From: Nitrospira sp.
GTDB lineage: Bacteria > Nitrospirota > Nitrospiria > Nitrospirales > Nitrospiraceae
DNA: 15,699 nt
Direction: 5' to 3'
NCBI GenBank assembly: GCA_015904045.1
Contig: JABMDG010000051.1
Location: 33,531 to 49,229, forward strand
The translations under genes were made by a program, and so were the position numbers. Below are positions 8,381 to 15,699 of this stretch, piece by piece (positions within the stretch are counted from its first letter, which is position 1; every line of letters begins with the position of its first letter). The notes under the pieces were generated by a model that saw only the letters and a list, made by a program, of their open reading frames with translations, was not told the origin of the DNA and searched no databases.

Positions 8381-8432
8381 CCCACTTTCAAGAACTTGGG
8401 ATTATAGATAGTCCTCGGTCAATCCAAGTCAA
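8381..8432 (-). promoter_or_regulatory. groESL promoter with operator-like dyad
   Basis: On the minus strand TTGACT (8427-8432) precedes TATCTA (8405-8410, 16-nt spacer) and TATAAT (8401-8406, 20-nt spacer); either -10 is possible. Directly downstream, over the expected start of transcription, lies CCCACTTTCAAGAACTTGGG (plus strand, 8381-8400), an imperfect palindrome with 7 of 10 pairs matching. On the minus strand it contains CTTGAAA, identical to a sigma-32 -35 box, but no CCCCAT-like -10 follows at the right distance. No CIRCE repeat was found. The rest of the 267-bp gap shows no other clear element. Confidence 0.5.
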
Positions 8433-8551
8433 GGGGGGATTCGAGGATTTTCTAGTGGCCCCGGGGAGCTGGACAATCGCTATGATAACTCATTGATACT
8501 GCGCTATTCTAGGGTAATTTTTGGCTATCGTGCTGATGGGGGATCGGGAGG

Positions 8552-9556
8552 TTACATCCGCAATCGGTCAAAATCTTTTACGTCTTTTTTGATGTAATCG
8601 CGCAGGCGCTTGATGATGCGGGTCTCCAACTGGCGGGTCCGCTCCTTAGTAATGCCGTATTTGTCGCCTAATTCATCCAATGTCAGCGGGGTTTCGGAGA
8701 GGATGCGATTTCTGAGAATGTCTTCGTCCCGTTCCTCCAGGGTTTTGATGAATTCCGCCAGTTTCGCACGAAAAAGAGCGCGCAACTGACGATCGGCGAG
8801 TTGTTCGTCAGCCGGCTGTTGCTGGGAGGGGAGAATATCGAGTAGGCTGCCGTCCTGGTTCTCCCCGATTGGCTGATCCAACGACTGCTCCCAGTTCCCC
8901 AGGCGCTGGTCCATCTCGATGACGTCACGCTCGCGGACATTGAGGCGGTCGGCGAGCAGTTTCGTGTCCGGGGCGAACCCCTCCCGTTCGAGCTTGGCCT
9001 TTTCCTTTCGCAAATTATAAAACAGCTTCCGCTGGTCCTGTGTCGTTCCGACCTTGACCAGTCGATGGGTATTGAGCAGATACCGAAGAATGTACGCGCG
9101 CGACCACCAGGCGGCGTAGGCGTAGAACCTGACGTTCTTCGTCGGATCAAATTTCTTGATCGCCTGCATCAGGCCCACGTTTCCTTCTTGAATCAAATCC
9201 ATGTGGTCGGCGCCGGTGTGAAGATATTCCGTGGCGATGGCGACGGAGACGCGCAAGTTGGCCATGATGAGCTTTACGGCCGCTTCACGGCTGCCTTGTG
9301 TGTGATATTCATGGAACAGGCGGAGTTCTTCTTCTTTGGACAGGTAGGGATAGCGGCGGATTTCGGCAAGATATTGTTGGAGCGCCGTGACCGGCACCAC
9401 GGCGTGTTCGTCGGAGTGCTTTGCTCCGCCGGAGGCCGGCGTATCGAGCAGGACGGGGGCCGTATCGGCCTCCATCACCTCCTCGTCGGAGGGGGCGAGG
9501 AGTTCAGGCTCCAGCGCCTCTTCGGTGTCGTCTGGTGTTGTGTCGCCTCCGCTCAT
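8552..9556 (-). CDS. rpoH: RNA polymerase sigma factor RpoH (sigma-32 type)
   Basis: A 334-residue group 3-like sigma-70 family protein. From ATG 9556: an acidic N-terminal segment (~1-50), region 1.2/2.1 (LQQYLAEIRRYPYLSKEEEL, 59-78), region 2.2 DLIQEGNVGLMQAIKKFDP (120-138), region 2.3-2.4 with RFYAYAAWWSRAYILRYL (143-160), the RpoH box QRKLFYNLRK (175-184), and region 4.2 helix-turn-helix LTLDELGDKYGITKERTRQL (291-310). The RpoH box separates it from RpoD/RpoS and favours the heat-shock sigma. An upstream in-frame ATG (9643) would add 29 residues that do not look conserved. At 9556 there is no close Shine-Dalgarno, but TATAGT (9566-9571) lies only 9 nt upstream, suggesting a nearly leaderless mRNA. 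It lies upstream of groES on the same strand; no clear terminator separates them. Confidence 0.9.
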   Translation of the reverse strand: MSGGDTTPDDTEEALEPELLAPSDEEVMEADTAPVLLDTPASGGAKHSDEHAVVPVTALQQYLAEIRRYPYLSKEEELRLFHEYHTQGSREAAVKLIMANLRVSVAIATEYLHTGADHMDLIQEGNVGLMQAIKKFDPTKNVRFYAYAAWWSRAYILRYLLNTHRLVKVGTTQDQRKLFYNLRKEKAKLEREGFAPDTKLLADRLNVRERDVIEMDQRLGNWEQSLDQPIGENQDGSLLDILPSQQQPADEQLADRQLRALFRAKLAEFIKTLEERDEDILRNRILSETPLTLDELGDKYGITKERTRQLETRIIKRLRDYIKKDVKDFDRLRM

Positions 9557-9565
9557 AGACTGCTG

Positions 9566-9593
9566 ACTATAACAGAACCTCCGTGTGGGACAA
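9566..9593 (-). promoter_or_regulatory. Putative rpoH promoter close to the start codon
   Basis: On the minus strand TTGTCC (9588-9593), a 16-nt spacer and TATAGT (9566-9571), preceded by TG as in an extended -10 (TGTTATAGT). Transcription would begin about 2 nt before ATG 9556. A GGAGG lies inside the spacer and is too far upstream to serve as a ribosome site for this start. Confidence 0.5.
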
Positions 9594-9735
9594 AGGTCGT
9601 CGTGGTGGCGGGCATGGATCGCCAGACGACGCCTTTTCGGCACAGCTGACGAGAGCCAATGACGAGGCCGCCGATGCGCGAGAGGGCGACGGTAGCCGAT
9701 GATGTTCGTACCTTGCGGGGGGCCCGTTTTTTCCG

Positions 9736-9765
9736 TTGACAGGCGGGGGCGAAACAGGGTTATCT
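9736..9765 (+). promoter_or_regulatory. Promoter of the rib operon
   Basis: A consensus TTGACA (9736-9741) is followed after 18 nt by TTATCT (9760-9765). The predicted leader to ATG 9823 is about 50 nt, too short for an FMN riboswitch, and no FMN riboswitch motifs were seen. Confidence 0.55.
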
Positions 9766-9822
9766 GTGAACCTCCGGGCTAAACGATTTTCAATCTACAA
9801 TTCACCAGTTAGCTTCTTGACG

Positions 9823-11031
9823 ATGGCTAGTCCGTTCGACAACATTGAGGACGCACTCAGGGACATTAAGAAGGGCAAGTGTATCATTCTCGTGGACGAC
9901 GAGGATCGCGAGAATGAGGGCGATCTTGTCATTGCCGCCGAGAAGGTGACCCCTCAGGCCATCAATTTCATGGCGACACATGCGCGCGGGCTGATTTGTC
10001 TGGCGCTCACGCCGGAGCGTGTCGAGGAACTGCAACTGCCTCAGCAGGCCGTCGAGAATACCGCTACATTCGGTACGGCTTTCACCGTGTCGATCGACGC
10101 GCGCAAGGACATTACGACCGGTATCTCCGCCGCCGACCGGGCCACGACGATTCGTGTGGCGATCGATCCAAAATCGAAACCAAGCGACCTGGCGCGTCCC
10201 GGCCATATCTTTCCCTTAAAGGCGCAACAGGGAGGCGTGTTGAAACGCGCCGGTCAGACGGAAGGGTCTGTCGATCTGGCACGGATGGCCGGTTTGTATC
10301 CAGCCGGGGTCATTTGCGAGATCATGAACGAAGACGGCACGATGGCGCGAGTGCCGGAGTTGGCTAAATTCGCCAAGGCCCACAAGTTGACCATGGTGAC
10401 CGTGAAGGCGCTCATCGAATACCGCATGCGGCGGGAAACCTTCGTGCGCCGCATGGCGAGCGCCAAGTTGCCGACGACGTTCGGTGAGTTCGAAGCGATC
10501 GCGTTCGAGAATCAAATCGACGGCGTGACGCACATCGCGCTGGTGAAGGGGCGAGTGGACAGTGGAGAGCCGACATTGGTGCGGGTGCATTCCGGCTGTC
10601 TGACGGCGGATGCGCTGGGTTCTCTCCGTTGCGATTGTCGCGATCAGCTCCATGCGGCGATGGAAACCATCCAGAAAGAGGGCCGTGGCGTGCTGTTGTA
10701 TCTGAATCAAGAAGGGCGTGGGATCGGTCTGCTCAACAAGATCAAGGCCTATGGGCTTCAAGACAAGGGCAGCGATACGGTCGAGGCGAATCTGAAGCTC
10801 GGTTTCAAGGCTGATCTGCGGGATTACGGCGTCGGGGCGCAGATTTTGGCGAATCTCGGTTTGCACCAGATCAAGCTCATCACGAACAATCCGCGCAAGA
10901 TTGTCGGGATCGAGGGCTATGGGTTGAACGTGGTCGAGCGGGTGCCGATCGAGATCTCGCCCCGCGCGGCGAACATGAAATATCTGCAGACGAAAAAGAA
11001 GAAGCTGGGGCATATTCTGAAGAAAGTCTAG
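9823..11031 (+). CDS. ribBA: RibBA: DHBP synthase / GTP cyclohydrolase II
   Basis: A bifunctional 402-residue enzyme for the two entry reactions of riboflavin synthesis: ribulose 5-phosphate to 3,4-dihydroxy-2-butanone 4-phosphate (N-terminal half), and GTP to the diaminopyrimidine precursor (C-terminal half). RibB half, about 1-205: [10 protein letters not shown] (25-34) with the acidic metal-binding cluster, GHIFPL (127-132), then [16 protein letters not shown] (142-157). RibA half, about 206-402: zinc cysteines in [19 protein letters not shown] (C259, C270, C272), [20 protein letters not shown] (295-314) and TNNPRKI. ATG 9823 fits the family N-terminus; the upstream in-frame start at 9736 overlaps the promoter. 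The ribosome site is weak. Position 145 is Gln where E. coli RibB has the metal-ligand His of GHTEA. First gene of the ribBA-ribH-nusB-purB series. Confidence 0.95.
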   Translation: MASPFDNIEDALRDIKKGKCIILVDDEDRENEGDLVIAAEKVTPQAINFMATHARGLICLALTPERVEELQLPQQAVENTATFGTAFTVSIDARKDITTGISAADRATTIRVAIDPKSKPSDLARPGHIFPLKAQQGGVLKRAGQTEGSVDLARMAGLYPAGVICEIMNEDGTMARVPELAKFAKAHKLTMVTVKALIEYRMRRETFVRRMASAKLPTTFGEFEAIAFENQIDGVTHIALVKGRVDSGEPTLVRVHSGCLTADALGSLRCDCRDQLHAAMETIQKEGRGVLLYLNQEGRGIGLLNKIKAYGLQDKGSDTVEANLKLGFKADLRDYGVGAQILANLGLHQIKLITNNPRKIVGIEGYGLNVVERVPIEISPRAANMKYLQTKKKKLGHILKKV

Positions 11032-11099
11032 GGTTGAAAGTCTGTCAGTCAGAGCCAACGTAAAGGCGTGCGGGCTTGTGACATGACAACTGTGTGGCA

Positions 11100-11636
11100 A
11101 TGAAAACCGGCAAGCGATTTCACCGTGCGGCAGGGTTGACGTTCGGAGTCGTCGCCGCGAAGTTCAACCAGTCCGTGACGGGCAAACTGCTGTCGTCCTG
11201 TCTCGACGGTCTGACGAAACAAGGCGTCAAAGATCACCACGTCGAAGTTGTGAGGGTGCCGGGGGCGTTTGAGCTTCCGTTGGTGGCCAAAACTCTAGCG
11301 GCGTCGGGTCGGTTCGACGCGGTGATTTGCCTGGGGGCGGTGATCCGGGGCGACACCCCACATTTCGATTACATTTGCGCCGAAGTGAGTCGTGGGATCG
11401 GTCAAGCGGCGTTGGATACCGGGGTGCCTATCGTCTTTGGGGTGCTGACGACGGACACGGTGGCCCAGGCGGTCGAACGGGCGGACCCGACCAAATTCAA
11501 CCGCGGCGGAGAGGCGGCGAAGGTGGCGATCGAGATGGTGAGGGTGATGAGGATGATCAATGGGGAAGTGGGAAAGTTGAAAAGTGGAAAGCCTTCAAGT
11601 CAATACGGGGGAATGCGGCAGAGGGGAAAACGATGA
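11100..11636 (+). CDS. ribH: 6,7-dimethyl-8-ribityllumazine synthase
   Basis: A 178-residue lumazine synthase, condensing the RibB product with the pyrimidine intermediate in the penultimate step of riboflavin synthesis; members assemble as pentamers or 60-mers. Motifs: FNQSVTGKLL (22-31), RVPGAFELPLVAKTLA (52-67), CLGAVIRGDTPHFDYI (77-92) with the catalytic-type His88, and GVPIVFGVLTTDTVAQA (108-124). The conserved fold ends at about residue 152. The remaining 26 residues (GEVGKLKSGKPSS onward) form a basic tail not expected in the family, partly encoded by inverted octamer repeats (11567-11590). ATG 11100 is preferred over GTG 11094; neither has a good Shine-Dalgarno. It follows ribBA by 68 nt. 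Confidence 0.95.
   Translation: MKTGKRFHRAAGLTFGVVAAKFNQSVTGKLLSSCLDGLTKQGVKDHHVEVVRVPGAFELPLVAKTLAASGRFDAVICLGAVIRGDTPHFDYICAEVSRGIGQAALDTGVPIVFGVLTTDTVAQAVERADPTKFNRGGEAAKVAIEMVRVMRMINGEVGKLKSGKPSSQYGGMRQRGKR
11567..11590 (+). repeat. Octamer repeats inside the ribH 3' end
   Basis: Three consecutive units AGTGGGAA (11567-11574), AGTTGAAA (11575-11582) and AGTGGAAA (11583-11590) encode part of the unusual RibH tail. They are complementary in type to the four units at 11670-11701. Confidence 0.55.
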
Positions 11637-11669
11637 TGTCCGTACGTCCATTTTCTCCAGCTATAAGCC

Positions 11670-11701
11670 TTGTAACTTTTCAACTTGTTAACTTTCCAAC
11701 T
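11670..11701 (+). repeat. Octamer repeats in front of nusB
   Basis: Four consecutive 8-nt units: TTGTAACT, TTTCAACT, TGTTAACT and TTCCAACT (consensus TTNYAACT). They end 8 nt before the nusB ATG, and no Shine-Dalgarno is visible there. TTTCAACT is the exact reverse complement of the unit AGTTGAAA at 11575-11582, so the transcript can pair across the ribH stop codon. Confidence 0.6.
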
Positions 11702-11709
11702 GTGTAATC

Positions 11710-12171
11710 ATGGGGTCGCGCCATCAGGCCCGCGAAAGAGCCTTGCAAATTCTGTTTCAGTACGACATTCACGGGAAGCCGGGGCCCTGGCTGGACGAGT
11801 TTTGGAAACCGCTCCAGGTCGACGAGGACACGAAGGTTTTTGCTGAACAGATCGTGGCCGGCGTGCTGCAGCGGAAGGCGGAAATCGACGCCGTGCTTGC
11901 CAAGTATGCGACAAATTGGAAAGTCAGCCGCATGCCCATCGTTGATCGCAACATTCTACGCGCCGGTCTGTACGAATTCTTCTGGATGGATGATGTGCCG
12001 GCGAAGGTGACGCTGGACGAGGCTGTGGAGTTAGCCAAGAGTTTCGGCGACGAAGAGGCGTCGAAGTTCGTCAACGGTGTGTTGGACAAGGTTCTGGCAT
12101 CCGAGCCGAAGTTGGAACAGAAACGGGTGAGCCCTGAGCGCGGGATTTGGAGGCGAGTCGAAGGTGATTGA
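11710..12171 (+). CDS. nusB: Transcription antitermination factor NusB
   Basis: A 153-residue all-helical RNA-binding protein that, with NusE (S10), recognises boxA in rRNA leader transcripts. Family blocks: N-terminal [16 protein letters not shown] (4-19), the Arg-rich start typical of Nus[19 protein letters not shown] in the middle; [20 protein letters not shown]; and [10 protein letters not shown] near the end. The length is typical, with a short basic C-terminal tail ([18 protein letters not shown]). Adjacent ribH and nusB is a common bacterial arrangement. The start at 11710 has no visible Shine-Dalgarno, and the octamer repeats sit just upstream. The 3' end overlaps the purB start by 8 nt. 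Confidence 0.95.
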   Translation: MGSRHQARERALQILFQYDIHGKPGPWLDEFWKPLQVDEDTKVFAEQIVAGVLQRKAEIDAVLAKYATNWKVSRMPIVDRNILRAGLYEFFWMDDVPAKVTLDEAVELAKSFGDEEASKFVNGVLDKVLASEPKLEQKRVSPERGIWRRVEGD

Positions 12172-13459
12172 CCGGTATACCAGGCCCCGGATGAACGCCA
12201 TCTGGGAACTGAAACATAAGTACGAGATCTGGCTCGAAGTCGAATTGCAAGCCTGCGCCGCATTTGAACGGGCGGGACAAGCCCCGCGCGGCACGGCAGC
12301 GAAGATCCGTAAGAAGGCCAAGATCGACGTGGCGCGCATCGCGGACATCGAAAAAGTCACGAAGCATGACGTCATTGCCTTCCTGGAGTCCTTGATGGAT
12401 TCGGTCGGTCCTGAACACCGTTTCCTGCATATGGGGCTGACGTCGTCGGACATCGTCGATACGTCGCTGGCGATCCAGATGACCGAGGCGCTGGATCTGA
12501 TCCTGGACGGTGTCGAAGGTTTGCGTGCTGTGCTCAAGAAAAAGGCGTTGAGGCACAAGCATACGGTGATGGTCGGCCGCTCCCACGGCATTCACGGCGA
12601 GCCAATCTCATTTGGGCTCAAGCTGGCCATTTGGTATGAGGAAGTCGGCCGCCATGTCGCGCGGTTGCGGCACGTTCGCGGGCAAATCGCTGTCGGGAAA
12701 CTGTCCGGGGCCATGGGGACCTTCGCGCATCAGGCGCCAGACGTCGAAGAGTATGTCTGCTCGAAGCTGGGCCTGACGGCCGACCCGGTTTCCAATCAGG
12801 TCGTTCAGCGGGACCGGCATGCGGCCTACGCGGCGGCCCTCGCGCTCCTCGCCGCCACGATCGAAAAGATCGCGACGGAAATTCGGCATCTCCAACGGAC
12901 CGAAGTGCTGGAGGCCGAGGAATATTTTTCCGAAGGCCAAAAAGGATCGTCGGCCATGCCACACAAGCGCAATCCGATCGTTTCCGAAAACCTCTGCGGC
13001 TTGGCGCGGATCGTGCGCGCCAACAGTCTGGCGGCGATGGAAAATGTGGCCTTGTGGCATGAACGGGACATCAGCCATTCCTCGGTTGAGCGTGTCATCA
13101 TGCCGGACAGCACGATCCTGACCGATTATATGCTGTCCAAAGTGACGGATCTCATCAAGCATCTGGTCGTCTACCCGGATCGCATGAGGCGGAACCTCGA
13201 ACTGACGGGCGGCCTCGTCTATTCGCAGCGGCTGTTGCTGGCGCTCATTGAGAAGGGCGCACAGCGTAAGGAATCGTACGAGGCGGTGCAGCGTAATGCC
13301 ATGGCCTCCTGGCAGGGTGCAGGCGGCCTTCAGGAGTTAGTGGGCAAGGATCCTTTTGTCACGCATCATCTCAAACAGAAAGAAATCGCGGCTTGTTTCA
13401 ATCCGAAATATTATCTGCGGCACCTCGATCGGATTTATAAACGGGTGTTCAGATCGTGA
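12164..13459 (+). CDS. purB: Adenylosuccinate lyase
   Basis: A 431-residue member of the fumarase/aspartase superfamily, homotetrameric in the family. It cleaves SAICAR to AICAR and adenylosuccinate to AMP, releasing fumarate in both. Visible: N-terminus [34 protein letters not shown] (93-106), the His-containing block [14 protein letters not shown] (134-147), and the superfamily signature [11 protein letters not shown] (261-271) with the catalytic-type serines. The GTG at 12164 is chosen because MIDRYTRP matches the usual PurB N-terminus and a GGAGG lies about 10 nt upstream; the 8-nt overlap with nusB suggests translational coupling. Its metabolic partner purC (preceding reaction) is 1.5 kb downstream on the same strand. 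Confidence 0.97.
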   Translation: MIDRYTRPRMNAIWELKHKYEIWLEVELQACAAFERAGQAPRGTAAKIRKKAKIDVARIADIEKVTKHDVIAFLESLMDSVGPEHRFLHMGLTSSDIVDTSLAIQMTEALDLILDGVEGLRAVLKKKALRHKHTVMVGRSHGIHGEPISFGLKLAIWYEEVGRHVARLRHVRGQIAVGKLSGAMGTFAHQAPDVEEYVCSKLGLTADPVSNQVVQRDRHAAYAAALALLAATIEKIATEIRHLQRTEVLEAEEYFSEGQKGSSAMPHKRNPIVSENLCGLARIVRANSLAAMENVALWHERDISHSSVERVIMPDSTILTDYMLSKVTDLIKHLVVYPDRMRRNLELTGGLVYSQRLLLALIEKGAQRKESYEAVQRNAMASWQGAGGLQELVGKDPFVTHHLKQKEIAACFNPKYYLRHLDRIYKRVFRS

Positions 13460-13588
13460 GGGTCAAGGCCAAATCGTTACAATTAAAGGGCATAGGTGTG
13501 GATAGCGGGCGATGGGCAGCAAGCACATATCCGGAACTACCTATAAAGAGGGGTAGCCATCGGGAGGGGGGATGGGCGTAGGATTGCA

Positions 13589-13602
13589 GCTCTTCGAAGA
13601 GC
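13589..13602. promoter_or_regulatory. Perfect 14-bp palindrome upstream of the secreted-protein/cld pair
   Basis: GCTCTTCGAAGAGC is fully self-complementary and lies 9 nt before ATG 13612. It could be an operator half-site pair, or a small hairpin over the ribosome site. The purB-13612 gap (152 bp) also holds TATAAA at 13542-13547, without a good -35, as a possible -10. No clear purB terminator is seen. Confidence 0.35.
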
Positions 13603-13611
13603 GGGACGCAC

Positions 13612-14061
13612 ATGGCCTGCAAATTGGCTCGATCTCTTGCTGCCCTGACAGTTCTGTTCATCGTGGTGCCGGCTCTGGTGTGGTCCCAAGTCCCGCCTGG
13701 CGGCGAACGATTCAGCCTCGTGCTGTCCGGAGATCCGTTCAAGTGGGAACAGAGCCTCAACGAAGCTGGCCAAAAAGGCTGGGATGCGTTGATGGCCCAA
13801 CAGCCGGCCGTGGGGGGGCTGGTGCTTCACTTCGTCATCTTTACCCGAACGCCCGCGGTCAAAAGTGTGGACTACAAAGTGATTGTGGCCGAATTCTCAG
13901 CAGAGGGGGACGCGTCCTCCAGGGAAATCGCTCGCAGTCAACTCGAAATGCAGGCCAACGCGTATGGGCGGAACGGGTGGGCCTTGTTGCAAGCCTTAAC
14001 CGGCCAACATGCAGGTGGAAAACCCTTCATCGCCCTGGTCCTCAAGAAACCCATCCTTTAG
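13612..14061 (+). CDS. Secreted small protein with two DUF4177-like repeats
   Basis: A 149-residue protein of unknown function. Residues 1-25 form a signal peptide: basic MACKLAR, hydrophobic SLAALTVLFIVVPALVW, then a likely cut after VWS, leaving Gln26. The mature part appears to hold two related modules. The first is about 34-79: EQSLNEAGQKGWDALMA, then LVLHFVIFTR. The second is about 86-147: VDYKVIVAEF, then QANAYGRNGWALLQAL, then FIALVLKKP. The pattern 'long helix, (E/R)(K/N)GW-(D/A)L, strand ending in basic residue' is that of DUF4177-type small domains; this is by pattern only. It has no Cys in the mature part. It precedes the secreted chlorite dismutase by 76 nt on the same strand, so both probably act in the periplasm and may be co-transcribed. 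Codon frame and signal peptide make it a real gene. Confidence 0.8.
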   Translation: MACKLARSLAALTVLFIVVPALVWSQVPPGGERFSLVLSGDPFKWEQSLNEAGQKGWDALMAQQPAVGGLVLHFVIFTRTPAVKSVDYKVIVAEFSAEGDASSREIARSQLEMQANAYGRNGWALLQALTGQHAGGKPFIALVLKKPIL

Positions 14062-14137
14062 CTGCTACGCGCGGCAACCGTCCTTCGAATAGTTTGCTGG
14101 TCGACGTCTTTATGCGACCTGGCGGAAAGGTCTCACC

Positions 14138-14947
14138 ATGAGTCCACTAGCCTCTTGGATCAAGTTGCTGCTCGGGGTCTTCTGCGTTTGCGTTGGATTG
14201 GCCGGTGCTCCGTCCCTGGCGGAGGCCGCCGCTGATCGGGAGAAGTTGCTGACGGAGCCGGGTGTCTACGGCACCTTCGCCACGTTCAGGCTGGATGACA
14301 CCTGGATGAAGCAAGACCAGGCGACACGGATCAGCCAGTTGACTCTGTTCAAAGGGGTGGTCGAGCAACATCGGGAGAAAATCGCCATCGATCTCTATCT
14401 GTTGCGCGGGTTATCCGACCATGCCGACCTCATGTTCCGCATCCATGCCGCGGAGCTTCGAGACGCTCAACAGTTTCTCGTGGATCTTCAGGGCAACGCC
14501 TTCGGTAAATACCTGACAGACACCGGGCTCATGCATGGGGTGACCAAGAAAGCCAATTACGTGCCGGGGTTTCCGGATCAGCTGAAAGCCGACTTGAAAG
14601 CGGCGAGTGAGCCGGGGCCGAAACCGTATGCCATTGTGATTCCGGTCAGAAAAAGCGCCGACTGGTGGGCGCTGGATCAGGAGAAGCGCGCGGTCATGAT
14701 GCGGGAACACACGGAAGCGACGGTGCCGTATCTCAAGACGGTCAAACGCAAGCTTTATCACTCCAGCGGGCTGGACGATCTGGACTTTATCACCTATTTT
14801 GAAACGTCCAAACTGGAAGATTTTCACAGCCTGATTCTGTCGCTGAAACAGGTCAAGGAATTTCAATACACGCCCCGGTTCGGCCATCCGACGCTGATCG
14901 GCACCGTCAAGTCGCTGGATGAGATGATCGAGGCGCTCGCGCAGTAG
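14138..14947 (+). CDS. cld: Periplasmic chlorite dismutase (haem b, Nitrospira type)
   Basis: A 269-residue haem enzyme converting chlorite to chloride and O2. Residues 1-31 form a signal peptide (LLLGVFCVCVGLAGAP, cut near SLAEA/AADRE), so the enzyme is exported. The mature sequence strongly resembles N. defluvii Cld: DREKLLTEPGVYGTFATF, LLRGLSDHADLMFRIHA, PYAIVIPVRKSADWWALDQE and KRKLYHSSGLDDLDFITYFE. Key positions match by spacing: proximal haem ligand His191 (REHTEA), distal Arg204 thirteen residues later (TVKRKL), Lys172, Trp176, Trp177, and Glu241, which would hydrogen-bond the proximal His. The full-length fold and intact distal Arg point to a functional chlorite-degrading clade rather than HemQ-type decarboxylases. 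GGAAAGG lies upstream of ATG 14138. It is lodged between purB and purC with the secreted protein at 13612. Confidence 0.93.
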   Translation: MSPLASWIKLLLGVFCVCVGLAGAPSLAEAAADREKLLTEPGVYGTFATFRLDDTWMKQDQATRISQLTLFKGVVEQHREKIAIDLYLLRGLSDHADLMFRIHAAELRDAQQFLVDLQGNAFGKYLTDTGLMHGVTKKANYVPGFPDQLKADLKAASEPGPKPYAIVIPVRKSADWWALDQEKRAVMMREHTEATVPYLKTVKRKLYHSSGLDDLDFITYFETSKLEDFHSLILSLKQVKEFQYTPRFGHPTLIGTVKSLDEMIEALAQ

Positions 14948-14969
14948 CGTATCCGGCTGGAGAGAGCCT

Positions 14970-15677
14970 ATGGATGGGATTGGACCGATGTTGTACGAGG
15001 GGAAAGCCAAGAAGATTTTCGCGGCTGCGCGGCCCGATCAGGTCGTTCAGTATTTCAAGGACGACGCGACGGCGTTCAATGCCGAAAAACGCGGGACGAT
15101 CGTCGACAAGGGTGTCGTTAACAACAAGGTGTCGGAACGGCTGTTCAAGCTGCTTGAAGAGAGCGGCATCCAGACCCATCTCCTGCAACGGCTGAGCGAT
15201 CGGGAGATGCTGACCAAGAAAGTTACCATCGTGCCGGTCGAAGTTGTGGTGCGCAACGTGGTGGCCGGCAGCTTGGCCAAGCGGCTGGGGTTGCAGGTCG
15301 GCGATGCCATCGAACCGGCGATCGTCGAGTTCTACTACAAGAACGATGCGCTCGGTGATCCGTTGGTCAATGATGATCATCTTCGCTTGATGAACGTCGC
15401 GACGCCGGCGGTGCTGCGTGAGTTGCGGGAACTCGCCCATCGCGTCAACCGGGTGCTGACCCCCTTCTTCGCCGAACGGAAGATGCAGTTGGTCGATTTC
15501 AAGCTCGAGTTCGGGATCTATCACAACAAACTGATCCTGGCCGACGAGATTTCGCCGGATACCTGCCGTTTGTGGGATATGGCCACCGGTGAATCGATGG
15601 ACAAGGACCGGTTTCGAAAGGATATGGGGAAGATCGAGGAGGCGTATCAGGAGGTGTTGAGGCGGGTGTGTGGGTGA
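14970..15677 (+). CDS. purC: SAICAR synthetase (phosphoribosylaminoimidazole-succinocarboxamide synthase)
   Basis: A 235-residue enzyme joining aspartate to CAIR with ATP use, in the purine pathway, making the substrate of PurB. Motifs: MLYEGKAKKIF (7-17) with the Gly/Lys-rich nucleotide-binding start, YFKDDATAFNAEKRG, VDKGVVNNKVSERLF, VPVEVVVRNVVAGSLAKRLG, LVDFKLEFG and LADEISPDTCRLWD near the end. The length matches the short bacterial PurC type. ATG 14970 has a purine-rich GGAGAGAG a few bases upstream, 22 nt after the cld stop, so it is likely to share a transcript with cld. The 22 bases after the stop to the window edge show nothing. Confidence 0.97.
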   Translation: MDGIGPMLYEGKAKKIFAAARPDQVVQYFKDDATAFNAEKRGTIVDKGVVNNKVSERLFKLLEESGIQTHLLQRLSDREMLTKKVTIVPVEVVVRNVVAGSLAKRLGLQVGDAIEPAIVEFYYKNDALGDPLVNDDHLRLMNVATPAVLRELRELAHRVNRVLTPFFAERKMQLVDFKLEFGIYHNKLILADEISPDTCRLWDMATGESMDKDRFRKDMGKIEEAYQEVLRRVCG

Positions 15678-15699
15678 GAAGGGGACGGCGGGATCGTCC

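Noticed and set aside
8285..8551. CIRCE element or full sigma-32 promoter before groES
   Set aside because: No TTAGCACTC-N9-GAGTGCTAA repeat and no CCCCAT-type -10 at proper spacing from CTTGAAA.
9065..9649. 194-codon plus-strand open frame opposite rpoH
   Set aside because: Overlaps conserved sigma regions on the other strand and shows no motif.
9742..9822. FMN riboswitch in the rib leader
   Set aside because: The leader is about 50 nt and lacks the conserved AGGGTGAAATTCCC-type blocks.
10216..11100. 294-codon minus-strand open frame opposite ribBA
   Set aside because: Antisense shadow of the GTP cyclohydrolase II half.

Overview
The window looks like a chromosomal segment of a nitrite-oxidising Nitrospira (phylum Nitrospirota) or a close relative. 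The strongest pointer is the secreted chlorite dismutase, which closely resembles the Nitrospira defluvii enzyme. Moderately high G+C, the ribBA-ribH-nusB cluster and an RpoH-type sigma factor beside groESL are compatible with this. The assignment rests on recall of family sequences, not on a search.

Layout. (1) 1-6136 holds an unusual glutamine-synthetase adenylylation locus. GlnE, normally one protein with two catalytic halves, is split here. One gene encodes the N-terminal (adenylyl-removing, AR) half. A divergently transcribed gene encodes the C-terminal (adenylylating, AT) half, preceded by two GlnD-like ACT domains. The divergent pair occurs twice in tandem. Copy 2 (AT 2075-4342, AR 4409-6136) is complete. 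In copy 1 the AT gene runs off the left edge (1-598), and the AR gene (700-2064) has lost its C-terminal third and is joined to a very G+C-rich fragment that reads like part of a TPR protein in another frame. (2) 6165-9556 holds a bidirectional terminator, then groEL, groES and rpoH on the minus strand. In transcription order this is rpoH, groES, groEL, so the sigma factor sits beside two genes of a chaperonin regulon. (3) 9736-13459 holds, on the plus strand, ribBA, ribH, nusB and purB (riboflavin synthesis, antitermination, purine synthesis). (4) 13612-15677 holds a secreted small protein with two DUF4177-like repeats, the chlorite dismutase cld, and purC. The two periplasmic-type genes are lodged between two purine genes.

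Points worth attention are the duplicated split GlnE with ACT sensor domains, several promoters whose -10 box lies only 7-10 nt from the start codon (suggesting leaderless or nearly leaderless mRNAs), and octamer repeats in inverted arrangement at the groES-groEL gap and around the ribH-nusB junction, where they form part of the ribH coding sequence. No tRNA, rRNA, CRISPR array, insertion sequence or transposase gene was seen. No gene-free stretch exceeds 300 bases.
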